This document shows, one piece after another, positions 49,869-58,646 of a stretch of DNA of 64,000 bases (positions within the stretch are counted from its first letter, which is position 1; every line of letters starts with the position of its first letter). Source of the stretch: Mycobacterium sp. 1274761.0. GTDB lineage: Bacteria; Actinomycetota; Actinomycetes; Mycobacteriales; Mycobacteriaceae. The DNA is taken from the NCBI RefSeq assembly GCF_001668615.1, contig NZ_LZMC01000111.1:1-64000 (forward strand), given 5' to 3'. The position numbers and the translations under genes are program-made. The notes under the pieces were generated by a model, which was not told the DNA's origin, ran no database searches, and was given only the letters and a program-made list of their open reading frames with translations.

Positions 49869-51570
49869 TGGAACTGGTCTCCTCTGCGATAACGGACTTC
49901 TTCACGGCCCCCTTGCCGAGAAAGTTTGCAAACGGCGGGATTTCGTCTGCCGAGCATTCGACCGCGACCACCGACGGGCCGTCGATATCGAGTGCGGTCT
50001 GCACGGCCATCGGCAGCGCGTCGATCGTGTCGACGTCGACGGAGAAAAGCCCAGGGAACATGGCCGCGAGACCGGCGCCGAGCCGGCTCGGGCCGAAGCG
50101 GTTGTAGCTGTAAAGATCGTCATAGAACAGCTGCTCTCGCGTCACGCACATTGCGTGCGCGTGATTGTCGAACAGCAGGAAGGTGACCGGCAGTCCGTAC
50201 TGGACAGCGGTATGAATCTCCATGCCGTGCATGAAGAATGAGCCGTCGCCGGCTATGACCACGGTGCGGCGCCCGCGCCCGAATGCCATTCCGAGCGCGG
50301 CCCCGAAGCTGTACCCCATGCCGCCCATGCCCAGCGCGACGACGAAGCGGCCGTCCCGGCGGGCGGGCAGGTGGTGGATCGCCGATGCGCCGATGTTGCC
50401 TGCATCGGCGACGATGTCGACGCCGTCGGGTAGCGCGGCGTCGAGCACAGCCATCGCCTCGCGGTAGCGCACCCCCGGTCCGTCGTGCGGAGGAGGCTGC
50501 AGCTCGACCTTGGGCACCGCATCGGGGACCCGCACACGCGTCGGGCGGCCGTTGCCGTTCAACTCCTGGGCCAGCAGGCGCAGCGATCCTCGCAGATCCT
50601 CGGTGTGGACATGCGTGGAGGGGACGAACGGGACCGCCGACCCGAGCGAATAGATGGGTACCGAGGCCAGCGCGTCGTCGAGTCCGGCCCGCGCGGTGAC
50701 GGTCAGCCGGGTGCCGACGATCAGACACAACGCGCTGTCGGCGATCGCTGCGGCCACACCGGGATGTCCCATGACACCGGTTACGCCGAGCGACGACGAC
50801 GACCCCAGCCCCGGTGTGCCGGCGACATCCTTGGCGTCGGGCACGGTGGCCACCCGGGCGCGCAGCATCGAACGCAGCTGCGCGAGTTCGGCGCGGGCGT
50901 CGTCGCGGGCGACCTGCTCACCGGCGATGATCGTGATCGGTCCGTCGGCTCGCCGCAGTGCCCGTGCGATGGTCTGCGGATTGCCCATTGCACCGCCTGC
51001 GGCGAAGCCGTTGACAGGGGCGAAGGTAGCCAGTTCGGCCTGCTGGATGTCCTTGGGCAGCAACAGCACTGCCGGTCCGCCGCGCCTGGCGGCCGCGATA
51101 GCTTCGGGCAGGCTCGTGATGATCTGCTCGGGTGTGACGATCCGTCGGCAGAACACGGAGACCGCGGAGAACAGCGCCTCACCGTCCAGCGCGCCGTTAC
51201 GCCCGCTGGTGTCCTGGAAGGCGCCGCAGCCGTCAAGCGTGCTCGGGGGTTGGCCGATCAGCGCGAGCACCGGAACCCGGCTGGCCAGCGCCTCGCCAAG
51301 TCCGGCAACGGTATTCAGGCATCCGCCGCCCGACGTCGCGGCCACCACGCCCAGTCCGGAGCCGCCGCGGCTGAACCCGTCGGCCATGGTCGCTGCGGAG
51401 AACTCGTGCTTGGCCAATACCGCGGTGATGCCGTCGTGGAAGTGCGCGGCGTCGTAGAGATCCTCGATGTTGGCACCGTCGACTCCGAAGATGTAGTCGA
51501 CCCCGGTGGCCGCCAGCTGACCGACGATGTGATCAACAACCCTGCCGACCACTCGATCGCGATGAGCCAT
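49849..51570 (-). CDS. Thiamine-diphosphate-dependent enzyme, acetolactate-synthase-like
   Basis: 573 aa. Three-domain ThDP enzyme. The Pyr domain has the catalytic Glu E56 (AVLAKHEFSAATMADGFSRG). The central domain is PITIIAGEQVARDDARAELA. The PP domain has the cofactor motif IAGDGSFFMHGMEIHTAVQY with GDG 441-443 and metal Asn N469 (LLFDNHAHAMC). It would decarboxylate a 2-oxo acid and transfer the acyl-anion equivalent to an acceptor; the substrate cannot be read. First gene of a leftward operon with SRPBCC, KAS III-like, aminotransferase and marR genes. Not IlvB by context. Confidence 0.9.
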   Translation of the reverse strand: MAHRDRVVGRVVDHIVGQLAATGVDYIFGVDGANIEDLYDAAHFHDGITAVLAKHEFSAATMADGFSRGGSGLGVVAATSGGGCLNTVAGLGEALASRVPVLALIGQPPSTLDGCGAFQDTSGRNGALDGEALFSAVSVFCRRIVTPEQIITSLPEAIAAARRGGPAVLLLPKDIQQAELATFAPVNGFAAGGAMGNPQTIARALRRADGPITIIAGEQVARDDARAELAQLRSMLRARVATVPDAKDVAGTPGLGSSSSLGVTGVMGHPGVAAAIADSALCLIVGTRLTVTARAGLDDALASVPIYSLGSAVPFVPSTHVHTEDLRGSLRLLAQELNGNGRPTRVRVPDAVPKVELQPPPHDGPGVRYREAMAVLDAALPDGVDIVADAGNIGASAIHHLPARRDGRFVVALGMGGMGYSFGAALGMAFGRGRRTVVIAGDGSFFMHGMEIHTAVQYGLPVTFLLFDNHAHAMCVTREQLFYDDLYSYNRFGPSRLGAGLAAMFPGLFSVDVDTIDALPMAVQTALDIDGPSVVAVECSADEIPPFANFLGKGAVKKSVIAEETSSNVAARA

Positions 51571-51640
51571 TCATTCACCTGCTTCCGCACCTGCAAGTGA
51601 CACGGCTCATGAGCAACCACGGTTCAATCCGTGACCGGGC

Positions 51641-52375
51641 TCACAGATCTGTTTGCAACAACACCGCTCGCGTATCAGTGTCGACGAGTTGGACCGACTT
51701 GATCTGGTCCTTCTGCATCGTCGTGTTGCCGCTCGGCATGGCGGTGGCACCGTTCACGCCGATCCAGGTTGCGACCTCGCTCTGAGTTCCGTTGTGCCCC
51801 ACAAGAACCATGCCCAGGTTCGCCGTCGTCGCCTCACCGCGGCTGGCGTAGTCACCGTAGGTGCAGACCATGTCGATGCGGGTGCCCCAACCGAAACCGG
51901 TCAACGTGACCGTGGCGTTGATGGGTGTCTGCGCGACCTTGCTCATCGTGACGGCCGACGCCATCGGGGTTTCATCGCCGCCGTTGCCGCGGATGCCGGG
52001 CAGGATCGCAATGACCACCGCGACGACCAGCACCGCCGCTGCGGCCGCCAGCGTGATGACGCTGAACCGGCGCGTGCGTCGCCGTCGCCACTGCACTTTA
52101 TGCAGCAGCTCGTCGAGCACCTCGGGGCGCAGCGGCGGATCACCTGCTGCGGGCTCGTCAAGTGCCTGCACTTCGTCGGCGGTCAGCTGCGCCAGGATCG
52201 CGGGCATGCCGCTCAGCTCGGCGACTGCCGCGCTGCAGCGCGCGCAGGTGGCCAGATGCGCCTCGTAATCTCGTCGTTCCGTTCCCGACAGCGAGCCAAG
52301 CACGTAGGAGGCGTCCCACATTTCGTAGGGATCGTCGCCGCGCGGATCGTCGTCGCGGTTCGCGTGTTGCGTCAT
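51641..52375 (-). CDS. rslA: Anti-sigma factor RslA
   Basis: 244 aa from ATG 52375, overlapping the sigL stop (ATGA). The N-terminal zinc-containing anti-sigma domain has H40-x3-C44-x2-C47 (DYEAHLATCARCSAAV). A single transmembrane helix (FSVITLAAAAAVLVVAVVIA, about 104-127) and an extracytoplasmic beta-rich domain (NATVTLTGFGWGTRIDMVC) follow. It holds SigL at the membrane; oxidation of the zinc cysteines is known to release SigL in M. tuberculosis. Confidence 0.95.
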   Translation of the reverse strand: MTQHANRDDDPRGDDPYEMWDASYVLGSLSGTERRDYEAHLATCARCSAAVAELSGMPAILAQLTADEVQALDEPAAGDPPLRPEVLDELLHKVQWRRRRTRRFSVITLAAAAAVLVVAVVIAILPGIRGNGGDETPMASAVTMSKVAQTPINATVTLTGFGWGTRIDMVCTYGDYASRGEATTANLGMVLVGHNGTQSEVATWIGVNGATAMPSGNTTMQKDQIKSVQLVDTDTRAVLLQTDL

Positions 52376-52884
52376 CGGGTCACCCCCATTTCCTGCAGAC
52401 TGAGGCGCAGCGCGCGCACGGCGTAGTGCAGCCTCGATTTCACGGTCCCCTCGGCAATGTCCAGGTCGGCAGCGATCTGGGAGGTCGTCCATCCCTGGTA
52501 GTACGACCGATTGATCACTGCGCGGTGTTCGGGGGAGAGCTGTGCCAGGGCCCCGCTCAACATCATTCGGTCCAAGGCGGAATCCACCTCATCCGGGCCG
52601 GCGCGATCGTAGGTCTTCTCCGGGTCCGGGGTTCCGGACTCGCTGCGAAACCTAGCGCTGCGCCGCTCATCGATAATCATATTTCGGGCGACAGTGAACA
52701 GCCAGGCTCGTGCCGACCGCTCGCCGTCGGTTACTTCGGGATGCTGCCACGCCCGCAGCAAAGTTTCTTGCACCACATCCTCTGCTCGCGCTCGATCTCC
52801 GGTGAGCCGCACCGCATAGCGCCACAACGCGGGACCGTGCTCCTGGTAGAGCACACGCATCAATGCGGCCTCGGGATCGTCCAT
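52372..52884 (-). CDS. sigL: ECF RNA polymerase sigma factor SigL
   Basis: 170 aa from ATG 52884, with GGGAGG six bases upstream. Sigma-2 region: ALWRYAVRLTGDRARAEDVV, QETLLRAWQHPEV, ARAWLFTVARNMIIDERRSA. Sigma-4 region: LSPEHRAVINRSYYQGWTTS, then IAADLDIAEGTVKSRLHYAV. It ends RALRLSLQEMGVTR. Sequence and order (secY-adk-map-sigL-rslA) match M. tuberculosis Rv0732-Rv0736. SigL there controls its own operon and cell-envelope redox functions. Confidence 0.96.
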   Translation of the reverse strand: MDDPEAALMRVLYQEHGPALWRYAVRLTGDRARAEDVVQETLLRAWQHPEVTDGERSARAWLFTVARNMIIDERRSARFRSESGTPDPEKTYDRAGPDEVDSALDRMMLSGALAQLSPEHRAVINRSYYQGWTTSQIAADLDIAEGTVKSRLHYAVRALRLSLQEMGVTR

Positions 52885-52964
52885 TCATACCTCCCTCGTT
52901 ATTACGAGACAGAGGCCGACGAAGTTCACAGGTTTTCCCCAAACTTCGAAGGAAATCCGCTGAT

Positions 52965-53762
52965 CTAGCGGGTCAGGATGCGGGGCCCCTCGTCGGTGAC
53001 GGCCACGGTGTGTTCCCAGTGGGCGGCTCGGGATCCGTCAGCGGTGACCACCGTCCAGTGGTCGTCCAGCTCGACGGTCTTGGTGGTGCCGAGGGTGAGC
53101 ATCGGCTCGATTGCCAGCACCGAGCCGGCAACCAGATAGGGCCCGCGCCCGGGCTGGCCCTCATTGGGCAGGAACGGATCCATGTGCATGCGCCTGCCGA
53201 TGCCGTGGCCGCCGTAGCCGGCCACGATGGCGAACGTGCGGCCGTGCCGCTTCTCAGCCTCGCGGGTACCGGTCTCGATGGCGTGGGACACGTCGGTCAG
53301 CCGATTGCCGGGCACCATCGCGGCGATGCCCGCTTCCATGGACTCCTTGGTGGCGTGCGACAGCGCCTGGTCGGCCGGGGCCAGCTCGCCGACCCCGAAC
53401 GTGATTGCCGAGTCGCCGTGCCAGCCGTCGACGATCGCGCCGCAGTCGATCGACACCAGGTCAGCGGCCGCCAATGTCTCGGTAGCCGACGGGATCCCGT
53501 GGACGACACGGTCGTTGATCGACGAGCAGATGCTGGCGGGGAAGCCGTGATAGCCGAGAAACGACGGAACACCGCCTCCGTCGCGGATCACCGCTTCGGC
53601 GATCTGGTCGAGCTCCAGGGTGGACACTCCCGGCACGGCGGCGGCGCGCACGGACTGAAGGGCGCTGGCCACCAGCGCGCCGGCGACAGCCATCGCGTCG
53701 AGTTCGCCCGGGGTACGCGGGTCGACCACCTTACGGGTGCGCAATCCCGGCAGCGAGATCAC
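52965..53762 (-). CDS. map: Methionine aminopeptidase, type I
   Basis: 265 aa. Pita-bread metalloprotease with the metal ligands visible in DLVSIDCGAIVDGWHGDSAI (two Asp), GHGIGRRMHMDPFLPNEGQ (His), SVLAIEPMLTLG (Glu) and WEHTVAVTDEGPRILT (Glu). It removes N-terminal Met from nascent proteins. The start overlaps the adk stop by four bases; 80 bp separate its stop from sigL. Confidence 0.96.
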   Translation of the reverse strand: MISLPGLRTRKVVDPRTPGELDAMAVAGALVASALQSVRAAAVPGVSTLELDQIAEAVIRDGGGVPSFLGYHGFPASICSSINDRVVHGIPSATETLAAADLVSIDCGAIVDGWHGDSAITFGVGELAPADQALSHATKESMEAGIAAMVPGNRLTDVSHAIETGTREAEKRHGRTFAIVAGYGGHGIGRRMHMDPFLPNEGQPGRGPYLVAGSVLAIEPMLTLGTTKTVELDDHWTVVTADGSRAAHWEHTVAVTDEGPRILTR

Positions 53763-54307
53763 TTGCCCAGTGCGCGCAGGGCGCGACCGAAGACCTCGTC
53801 GAGACCCCCGACCGCGTCGACCGTCTGCAGGTTGTTCTTGCTGTAGTACTCCAGCAGCGGCTTGGTTTCGTCCGCGTACACCTTCATCCGGTTGTGGATG
53901 ACCTCTTCGGTGTCGTCGGCACGGCCGCGCGCCTTGAGCCGCTCGAACAGCTCCTCCTCGGAGACCACGAACTCCAGCACGGCGTCGAGCTTGGTGTTGT
54001 GGTTCTTGAGCATTTCGTCGAGCGCTCGCGCCTGTTCCACCGAACGCGGATAGCCGTCGAGGATGAACCCGTCGGCGGCATCGGGCTGCTCGATGCGGTC
54101 CTCGACCAGCTTGTTCGTCAGCTCGGACGGCACCAGGTCGCCCGCGTCGAGGTAGCGCTTGGCTTCCAGACCAAGCTCGGTGCCGTTGCTGATGTTCTCG
54201 CGGAAGAGGTCACCGGTCGAGATCTGCGGAATGCCGAGCTTCTCGGACAGCTTCTCCGCCTGCGTCCCTTTGCCCGCCCCCGGCGGCCCGAGCAGTACGA
54301 CTCTCAC
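53759..54307 (-). CDS. adk: Adenylate kinase
   Basis: 182 aa, short-LID type. P-loop LLGPPGAGKGTQAEKLSEKL (8-15), AMP-binding STGDLFRENISNG and LILDGYPRSVEQA-type segment GFILDGYPRSVEQARALDEM, and LID RLKARGRADDTEEVIHNRMK. It catalyses AMP + ATP to 2 ADP. Coupled by four-base overlaps to both secY and map. Confidence 0.97.
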   Translation of the reverse strand: MRVVLLGPPGAGKGTQAEKLSEKLGIPQISTGDLFRENISNGTELGLEAKRYLDAGDLVPSELTNKLVEDRIEQPDAADGFILDGYPRSVEQARALDEMLKNHNTKLDAVLEFVVSEEELFERLKARGRADDTEEVIHNRMKVYADETKPLLEYYSKNNLQTVDAVGGLDEVFGRALRALGK

Positions 54308-55629
54308 TTCAGGAACCCTTCGTAGTTGCGCTGCATCAGCTGGCTCTCAATTTGTTTGACCGTATCCAAACCGACGCCAACCATGATCAGAACCGCTGTG
54401 CCACCGAACGGCAAGTTCTGCACGCCGCCGGTGTTTCCGATCTCGAGGAACAGGTTCGGCAAGACGGCGATGACGCCCAGGTAGATCGAGCCGGGCAGGG
54501 TGATCCGGTTGAGCACGAAGCGCAGATAGTCAGCGGTTGGTTTGCCGGGCCGGATGCCGGGGATGAAGCCGCCGTACTTCTTCATCTCGTCGGCGCGCTC
54601 GTCGACGTTGAACTGGACCGAGACGTAGAAGTAGGTGAAGAAGACGATCAGTGCGAAGTAGATCGTGATGTAGGACCAGCTAGCCGGGTTGGTGAGGTAG
54701 TTAGCGACGAGCTTGTCCCACCAGCCGGTTGACTGGTTGGTGCGCCCGCTCTGGATCAGCTGCGTGATCAAGTGCGGGATGTAGATCAGCGAGGACGCGA
54801 AGATCACCGGGATGACGCCCGCCTGGTTGACCTTCAGCGGCAGATAGGTCGACGTGCCGCCGTACATCTTGCGGCCCACCATGCGCTTGGCGTATTGCAC
54901 CGGAATGCGGCGCTGGCCCTGCTCGACGAAGACCACGCCGATGATGATCACCAGCGCGGCCACCAGGACCGCGGTGAAGACCACCGGACCGCGGCTGTCG
55001 AGAATGCTCTTGCCCTCCGACGGGATACGGGCGGCGATGCTGGCGAAGATCAGCAGCGACATGCCGTTGCCGATGCCGCGCTCCTGGATCAGCTCGCCCA
55101 TCCACATCACCAGCGACGCCCCGGCGGTCATCACCACGACGATGACGGCCAGGCTGAAGATCGACGAGTCCTCGATGATGTCGAGGGTGCAGCCCTGCAG
55201 CAGCCCGCCGTTGGCGGCCAGCGCGACGATGCTCGTCGCCTGGAGCAGCGCCAGCGCGATCGACAGGTAGCGGGTGTACTGGGTCAGCTTCGCCTGACCG
55301 GCCTGGCCCTCCTTGCGCAGCTCCTCGAAGCGAGGGATCACCACACCGAGCAACTGCACGATGATGCTCGCGGTGATGTAGGGCATGATGCCGATCGCGA
55401 ACACCGCGAGCTTCAGCAGCGCGCCGCCGGAGAACAGGTTGATCAGCGAGTAGATCTGCGCGGAGTCGCCACCGCTGAGCTGCGTGATGCACTTTTCGAC
55501 GTTCGGGTAGTTGACACCGGGAGACGGGATCGACGCGCCGATCCGGTAGAGGATCAGAATGGCGAGCGTGAAGAGGATCTTGCGTCGGAGGTCAGCTGTC
55601 CGCAGCGATGAGATGAAAGCCGAAAGCAC
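54304..55629 (-). CDS. secY: Preprotein translocase subunit SecY
   Basis: 441 aa, the same length as in M. tuberculosis. Ten transmembrane helices, beginning LRTADLRRKILFTLAILILY. The plug and lateral-gate regions contain SGGALLKLAVFAIGIMPYIT, and the cytosolic loops that contact SecA contain QRRIPVQYAKRMVGRKMYGG and YGGFIPGIRPGKPTADYLRF. Core channel of the Sec pathway. Starts the secY-adk-map run; 270 bp upstream is the divergent methyltransferase array. Confidence 0.98.
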   Translation of the reverse strand: MLSAFISSLRTADLRRKILFTLAILILYRIGASIPSPGVNYPNVEKCITQLSGGDSAQIYSLINLFSGGALLKLAVFAIGIMPYITASIIVQLLGVVIPRFEELRKEGQAGQAKLTQYTRYLSIALALLQATSIVALAANGGLLQGCTLDIIEDSSIFSLAVIVVVMTAGASLVMWMGELIQERGIGNGMSLLIFASIAARIPSEGKSILDSRGPVVFTAVLVAALVIIIGVVFVEQGQRRIPVQYAKRMVGRKMYGGTSTYLPLKVNQAGVIPVIFASSLIYIPHLITQLIQSGRTNQSTGWWDKLVANYLTNPASWSYITIYFALIVFFTYFYVSVQFNVDERADEMKKYGGFIPGIRPGKPTADYLRFVLNRITLPGSIYLGVIAVLPNLFLEIGNTGGVQNLPFGGTAVLIMVGVGLDTVKQIESQLMQRNYEGFLK

Positions 55630-55899
55630 TCTTCCTCCTGCGCAGCCGGGCTGATATCGCGGCGTGCCAAATGGGCTGGTCTCTACCAGCGTCGGTCAAG
55701 TCAATATGGCGAGTCCTGACAGCCTGGGTGCTGCGGAGTCGCGCAGTCTACGAGAGTAACAGTTATGGCCCATCGGCCCTGCATCCACAGGTGCCGGCGG
55801 TGAGCTCAAGCCACCTTTCAGGATCGGAGCGTACAGTCGAGACGGCTTGTTATAACAGCTAACTAATCGATGTATTTGACGAGCGAATAGGAATACCGC
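55630..55899. promoter_or_regulatory. Divergent region between secY and the methyltransferase array
   Basis: 270 bp, unusually AT-rich near its right end. The perfect palindrome TGTTATAACA lies at 55848-55857, followed by GCTAACTAATCGATG and a TTGACGAGCG stretch (55876 onward) before ATG 55900. The palindrome is a candidate repressor site and the AT-rich part a candidate promoter of the methyltransferase array. Confidence 0.45.
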
Positions 55900-56832
55900 A
55901 TGGCGCGCACAGACGACGACAGCTGGGACCTGGCCTCCAGCGTCGGAGCGACCGCGACGATGGTGGCAGCCGCCCGCGCGATGGCGACCAGGATCGACGG
56001 CTCCCTGATCAGCGACCCCTACGCCGAGCCGCTGGTTCGCGCCGTCGGCGTCGACGTGTTCACCAGGCTGGCGACGGGTGACCTCGATCCCTCGGCCCTC
56101 GAGGTCGACGCCGACAACAGCGCCGGGATGGACCGCATGGTCGACAACATGGCGGTCCGCACGAAGTTCTTCGACGACTTCTTCCTCGAGGCCGCAGGCG
56201 CCGGCATCCGTCAGGTCGTCATCCTGGCCTCGGGCCTGGACTCACGGGCATATCGCCTGGAGTGGCCGGCGGACACCGTCGTCTACGAGGTCGACCAGCC
56301 GCAGGTGATCGCGTTCAAGACACAGGCGCTCGCCGACATCGGCGCCGAACCCACCGCAGACCGCCGCGTGGTAGCCGTCGACCTGCGGTTGGACTGGCCG
56401 GCCGCGCTGAAGGAAGCTGGATTCGACCCCGGTCAGCCGACGGCGTGGAGCGCCGAGGGGCTGCTGGGGTATCTGCCGCCCGATGCCCAGGACCGGCTGC
56501 TGGACACCATCACCGAGTTGAGCGCGCCGGGCAGCCGCTTGGCCACCGAAAGCACACCGCCCATCGACCAGGCCGACGTCGACGAGGCGATGGAGAGGAT
56601 GCAGAAGGCCGCCGAGCGGTGGCGCGAATACGGCTACGACCTCGACTGGGCCAACCTGGTCTACATCGGCGAGCGCAATGAGCCCTCCGCCTACCTCGCC
56701 GCAGGCGGCTGGACGGTGACCGGCAACGGCGTCAACGACCTTCTGACCAGCCACGGCTATCCGCCGTTCGACGGCGACACGCCGTTTGCCGACCTGCGGT
56801 ACATCAGCGGCGTCCTCGGAGACCAGGGATGA
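55900..56832 (+). CDS. SAM-dependent methyltransferase paralog 1 (TIGR00027 type)
   Basis: 310 aa. N-terminal signature DDSWDLASSVGATATMVAAA typical of mycobacterial leucine-carboxyl-methyltransferase-like (PF04072) proteins. SAM motif VVILASGLDSRAYRLEWP, acidic VVYEVDQPQVIAFKTQ, DLRLDWPAALKEAG and TAWSAEGLLGYLPPDAQDRL. Substrate unknown; some relatives are proposed O-methyltransferases of lipids or small molecules. First of four overlapping or closely spaced paralogs; its stop overlaps the next ATG. Confidence 0.9.
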   Translation: MARTDDDSWDLASSVGATATMVAAARAMATRIDGSLISDPYAEPLVRAVGVDVFTRLATGDLDPSALEVDADNSAGMDRMVDNMAVRTKFFDDFFLEAAGAGIRQVVILASGLDSRAYRLEWPADTVVYEVDQPQVIAFKTQALADIGAEPTADRRVVAVDLRLDWPAALKEAGFDPGQPTAWSAEGLLGYLPPDAQDRLLDTITELSAPGSRLATESTPPIDQADVDEAMERMQKAAERWREYGYDLDWANLVYIGERNEPSAYLAAGGWTVTGNGVNDLLTSHGYPPFDGDTPFADLRYISGVLGDQG

Positions 56833-57734
56833 CCAGGGCGGACTCCGACAGCTGGGACCTGGCCTCCAGCGTCGGCGCGACGGCCACGATGGTCGCCGCG
56901 GGCCGGGCGATCGCCAGCAGGGAGCCCGACGCTCTCATCAACGATCCGTTCGCCGATCCGCTGGTGCGCGCCGTCGGTCTGGACTTTTTCGCCCGGCTTA
57001 TCGACGGGGAGATCGGGCTGTCTGACGACGATGGCGCGGCGGCCACCCGGTTGATCGTGAACGTGATGGCGGTGCGCACCAAGTTCTTCGACGACTTCTT
57101 CACCGATGCAGTGGCGGCGGGGATCCGGCAGGCGGTGATCCTGGCGTCGGGCCTCGATGCGCGGGCCTACCGGCTGTCCTGGCCAGACGGCACGGTCGTC
57201 TACGAAATCGACCAGCCGAAGGTGCTGGAGTTCAAGAACGCGACGATGGCGTCGCTGGGCGCCGAACCCACCGCCGACCGCCGGGCGGTCAGCATCGATC
57301 TGCGTGATGATTGGCCGGCAGCGTTGCGCGCCAACGGTTTTGATGTCACGCAGCCGACAGCGTGGACCGCCGAGGGCTTGCTGGTGTACCTACCGCCCGA
57401 GGCGCAGGACCGGCTCTTCGACGACATCGCGAAGCTGTCTGCGCCGGGCAGCCGGCTGGCCACCGAGTACCACCCCGACGGCGGCGCGAGCATCGGAGAG
57501 CGGGCAGAAGCGTTCCGCGAGCAGTGGCAGAAGCACGGCTTCGACATGAACCTCGCCGACCTGTTCTACAAGGGCGACCGCAATCCCGTCGTCGACTACC
57601 TCGCCGAGCACGGCTGGCAGGTGGCCACCCGCAGCCGGCCCGAGATGTTCGCCGCGTACGGGCGACACTTCCCCGGCAGCGACGAGCTTGCGCCGATGCG
57701 AGAGTCGCTGTCCGTCACGGCAATTCGGCAATAG
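56829..57734 (+). CDS. SAM-dependent methyltransferase paralog 2
   Basis: 301 aa, start overlapping paralog 1 (ATGA). Same architecture: DSDSWDLASSVGATATMVAA, AVILASGLDARAYRLSWPDG, VVYEIDQPKVLEFKNATM and TAWTAEGLLVYLPPEAQDRL. Differences from its neighbours concentrate in the C-terminal cap (YHPDGGASIGERAEAFREQW), where substrate specificity usually lies. Confidence 0.9.
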   Translation: MTRADSDSWDLASSVGATATMVAAGRAIASREPDALINDPFADPLVRAVGLDFFARLIDGEIGLSDDDGAAATRLIVNVMAVRTKFFDDFFTDAVAAGIRQAVILASGLDARAYRLSWPDGTVVYEIDQPKVLEFKNATMASLGAEPTADRRAVSIDLRDDWPAALRANGFDVTQPTAWTAEGLLVYLPPEAQDRLFDDIAKLSAPGSRLATEYHPDGGASIGERAEAFREQWQKHGFDMNLADLFYKGDRNPVVDYLAEHGWQVATRSRPEMFAAYGRHFPGSDELAPMRESLSVTAIRQ

Positions 57735-57743
57735 GACATCGCG

Positions 57744-58646
57744 ATGGCACGGACCGACAACGACAGCTGGGATCTGGCATCCAGCGTAGGTGCGACCGCA
57801 ACCGCCGTCGCCGCGTCCCGGGCGGTGGCCTCGCAGGGCCCCGACCCGCTGCTCGACGACCCGTACGCCGAACCGCTGGTTCGTGCGGTCGGAGATTATT
57901 CGTTTATCAGGATCGTCGACGGCGATGCGTTCGTCGACAACCCGGCGATGAACCGCAGGACAATGAGCGAGCAGATCGCGGTCCGGACTCGGTATTTCGA
58001 CGATCTCTTCACCGCCGCGGGCGAGGCAGGAATTCGGCAGGCGGTCATTCTGGCCACCGGGTTGGACACGCGCGCCTATCGGCTGCCCTGGCCGGCGGGC
58101 ACGGTGGTGTTCGAGGTGGATCAGCCGCGCGTCATCGAGTTCAAGACCTCGACACTGGAAAGCCTTGGCGCGGTGCCCAAGGCTGTCCGCAAGACCGTCG
58201 CCATCGACCTGCGTGACGACTGGCCCTCCGCGCTGCGCGCGGAGGGCTTCGATCCGGCCGCCCCCACGGCCTGGATCGCCGAAGGGTTGCTGGTATACCT
58301 GCCGCCGGAGGCGCAGGATCGGCTGCTGGACAACATCACTGAGCTGTCCGCCGCCGGCAGCCGGCTGGCCACCGAGAACATGGACATGAAGTCGATGCCC
58401 GAGGACTGGGCGCAGAAGCTCGACGAGCGGTCGCGCCGTGCGGGGTCGCGGATCAAGCTGTCGGAGCTGTTCTACTCGGGCGACCGAAACTCCGCCCACA
58501 ATTACCTGTCCGGGCACGGCTGGCAAGTCAGCACTCAGACGACGGCAGAGGCGTTCGCTGCCAACGGTTTCGACCTGCCCGACGACGAGCTGATCAATAT
58601 GGCCGGCGACTCGGGATATTTGACCGCTATCCGACAGGGGCAATGA
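57744..58646 (+). CDS. SAM-dependent methyltransferase paralog 3
   Basis: 300 aa, 9 bp after paralog 2. Motifs are DNDSWDLASSVGATATAVAA, AVILATGLDTRAYRLPWPAG, VVFEVDQPRVIEFKTSTL and TAWIAEGLLVYLPPEAQDRL. The cap segment is ENMDMKSMPEDWAQKLDERS. Its stop overlaps the next ATG. By eye paralogs 3 and 4 share the TAWIAEGLL variant and may be the most recent pair. Confidence 0.9.
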   Translation: MARTDNDSWDLASSVGATATAVAASRAVASQGPDPLLDDPYAEPLVRAVGDYSFIRIVDGDAFVDNPAMNRRTMSEQIAVRTRYFDDLFTAAGEAGIRQAVILATGLDTRAYRLPWPAGTVVFEVDQPRVIEFKTSTLESLGAVPKAVRKTVAIDLRDDWPSALRAEGFDPAAPTAWIAEGLLVYLPPEAQDRLLDNITELSAAGSRLATENMDMKSMPEDWAQKLDERSRRAGSRIKLSELFYSGDRNSAHNYLSGHGWQVSTQTTAEAFAANGFDLPDDELINMAGDSGYLTAIRQGQ

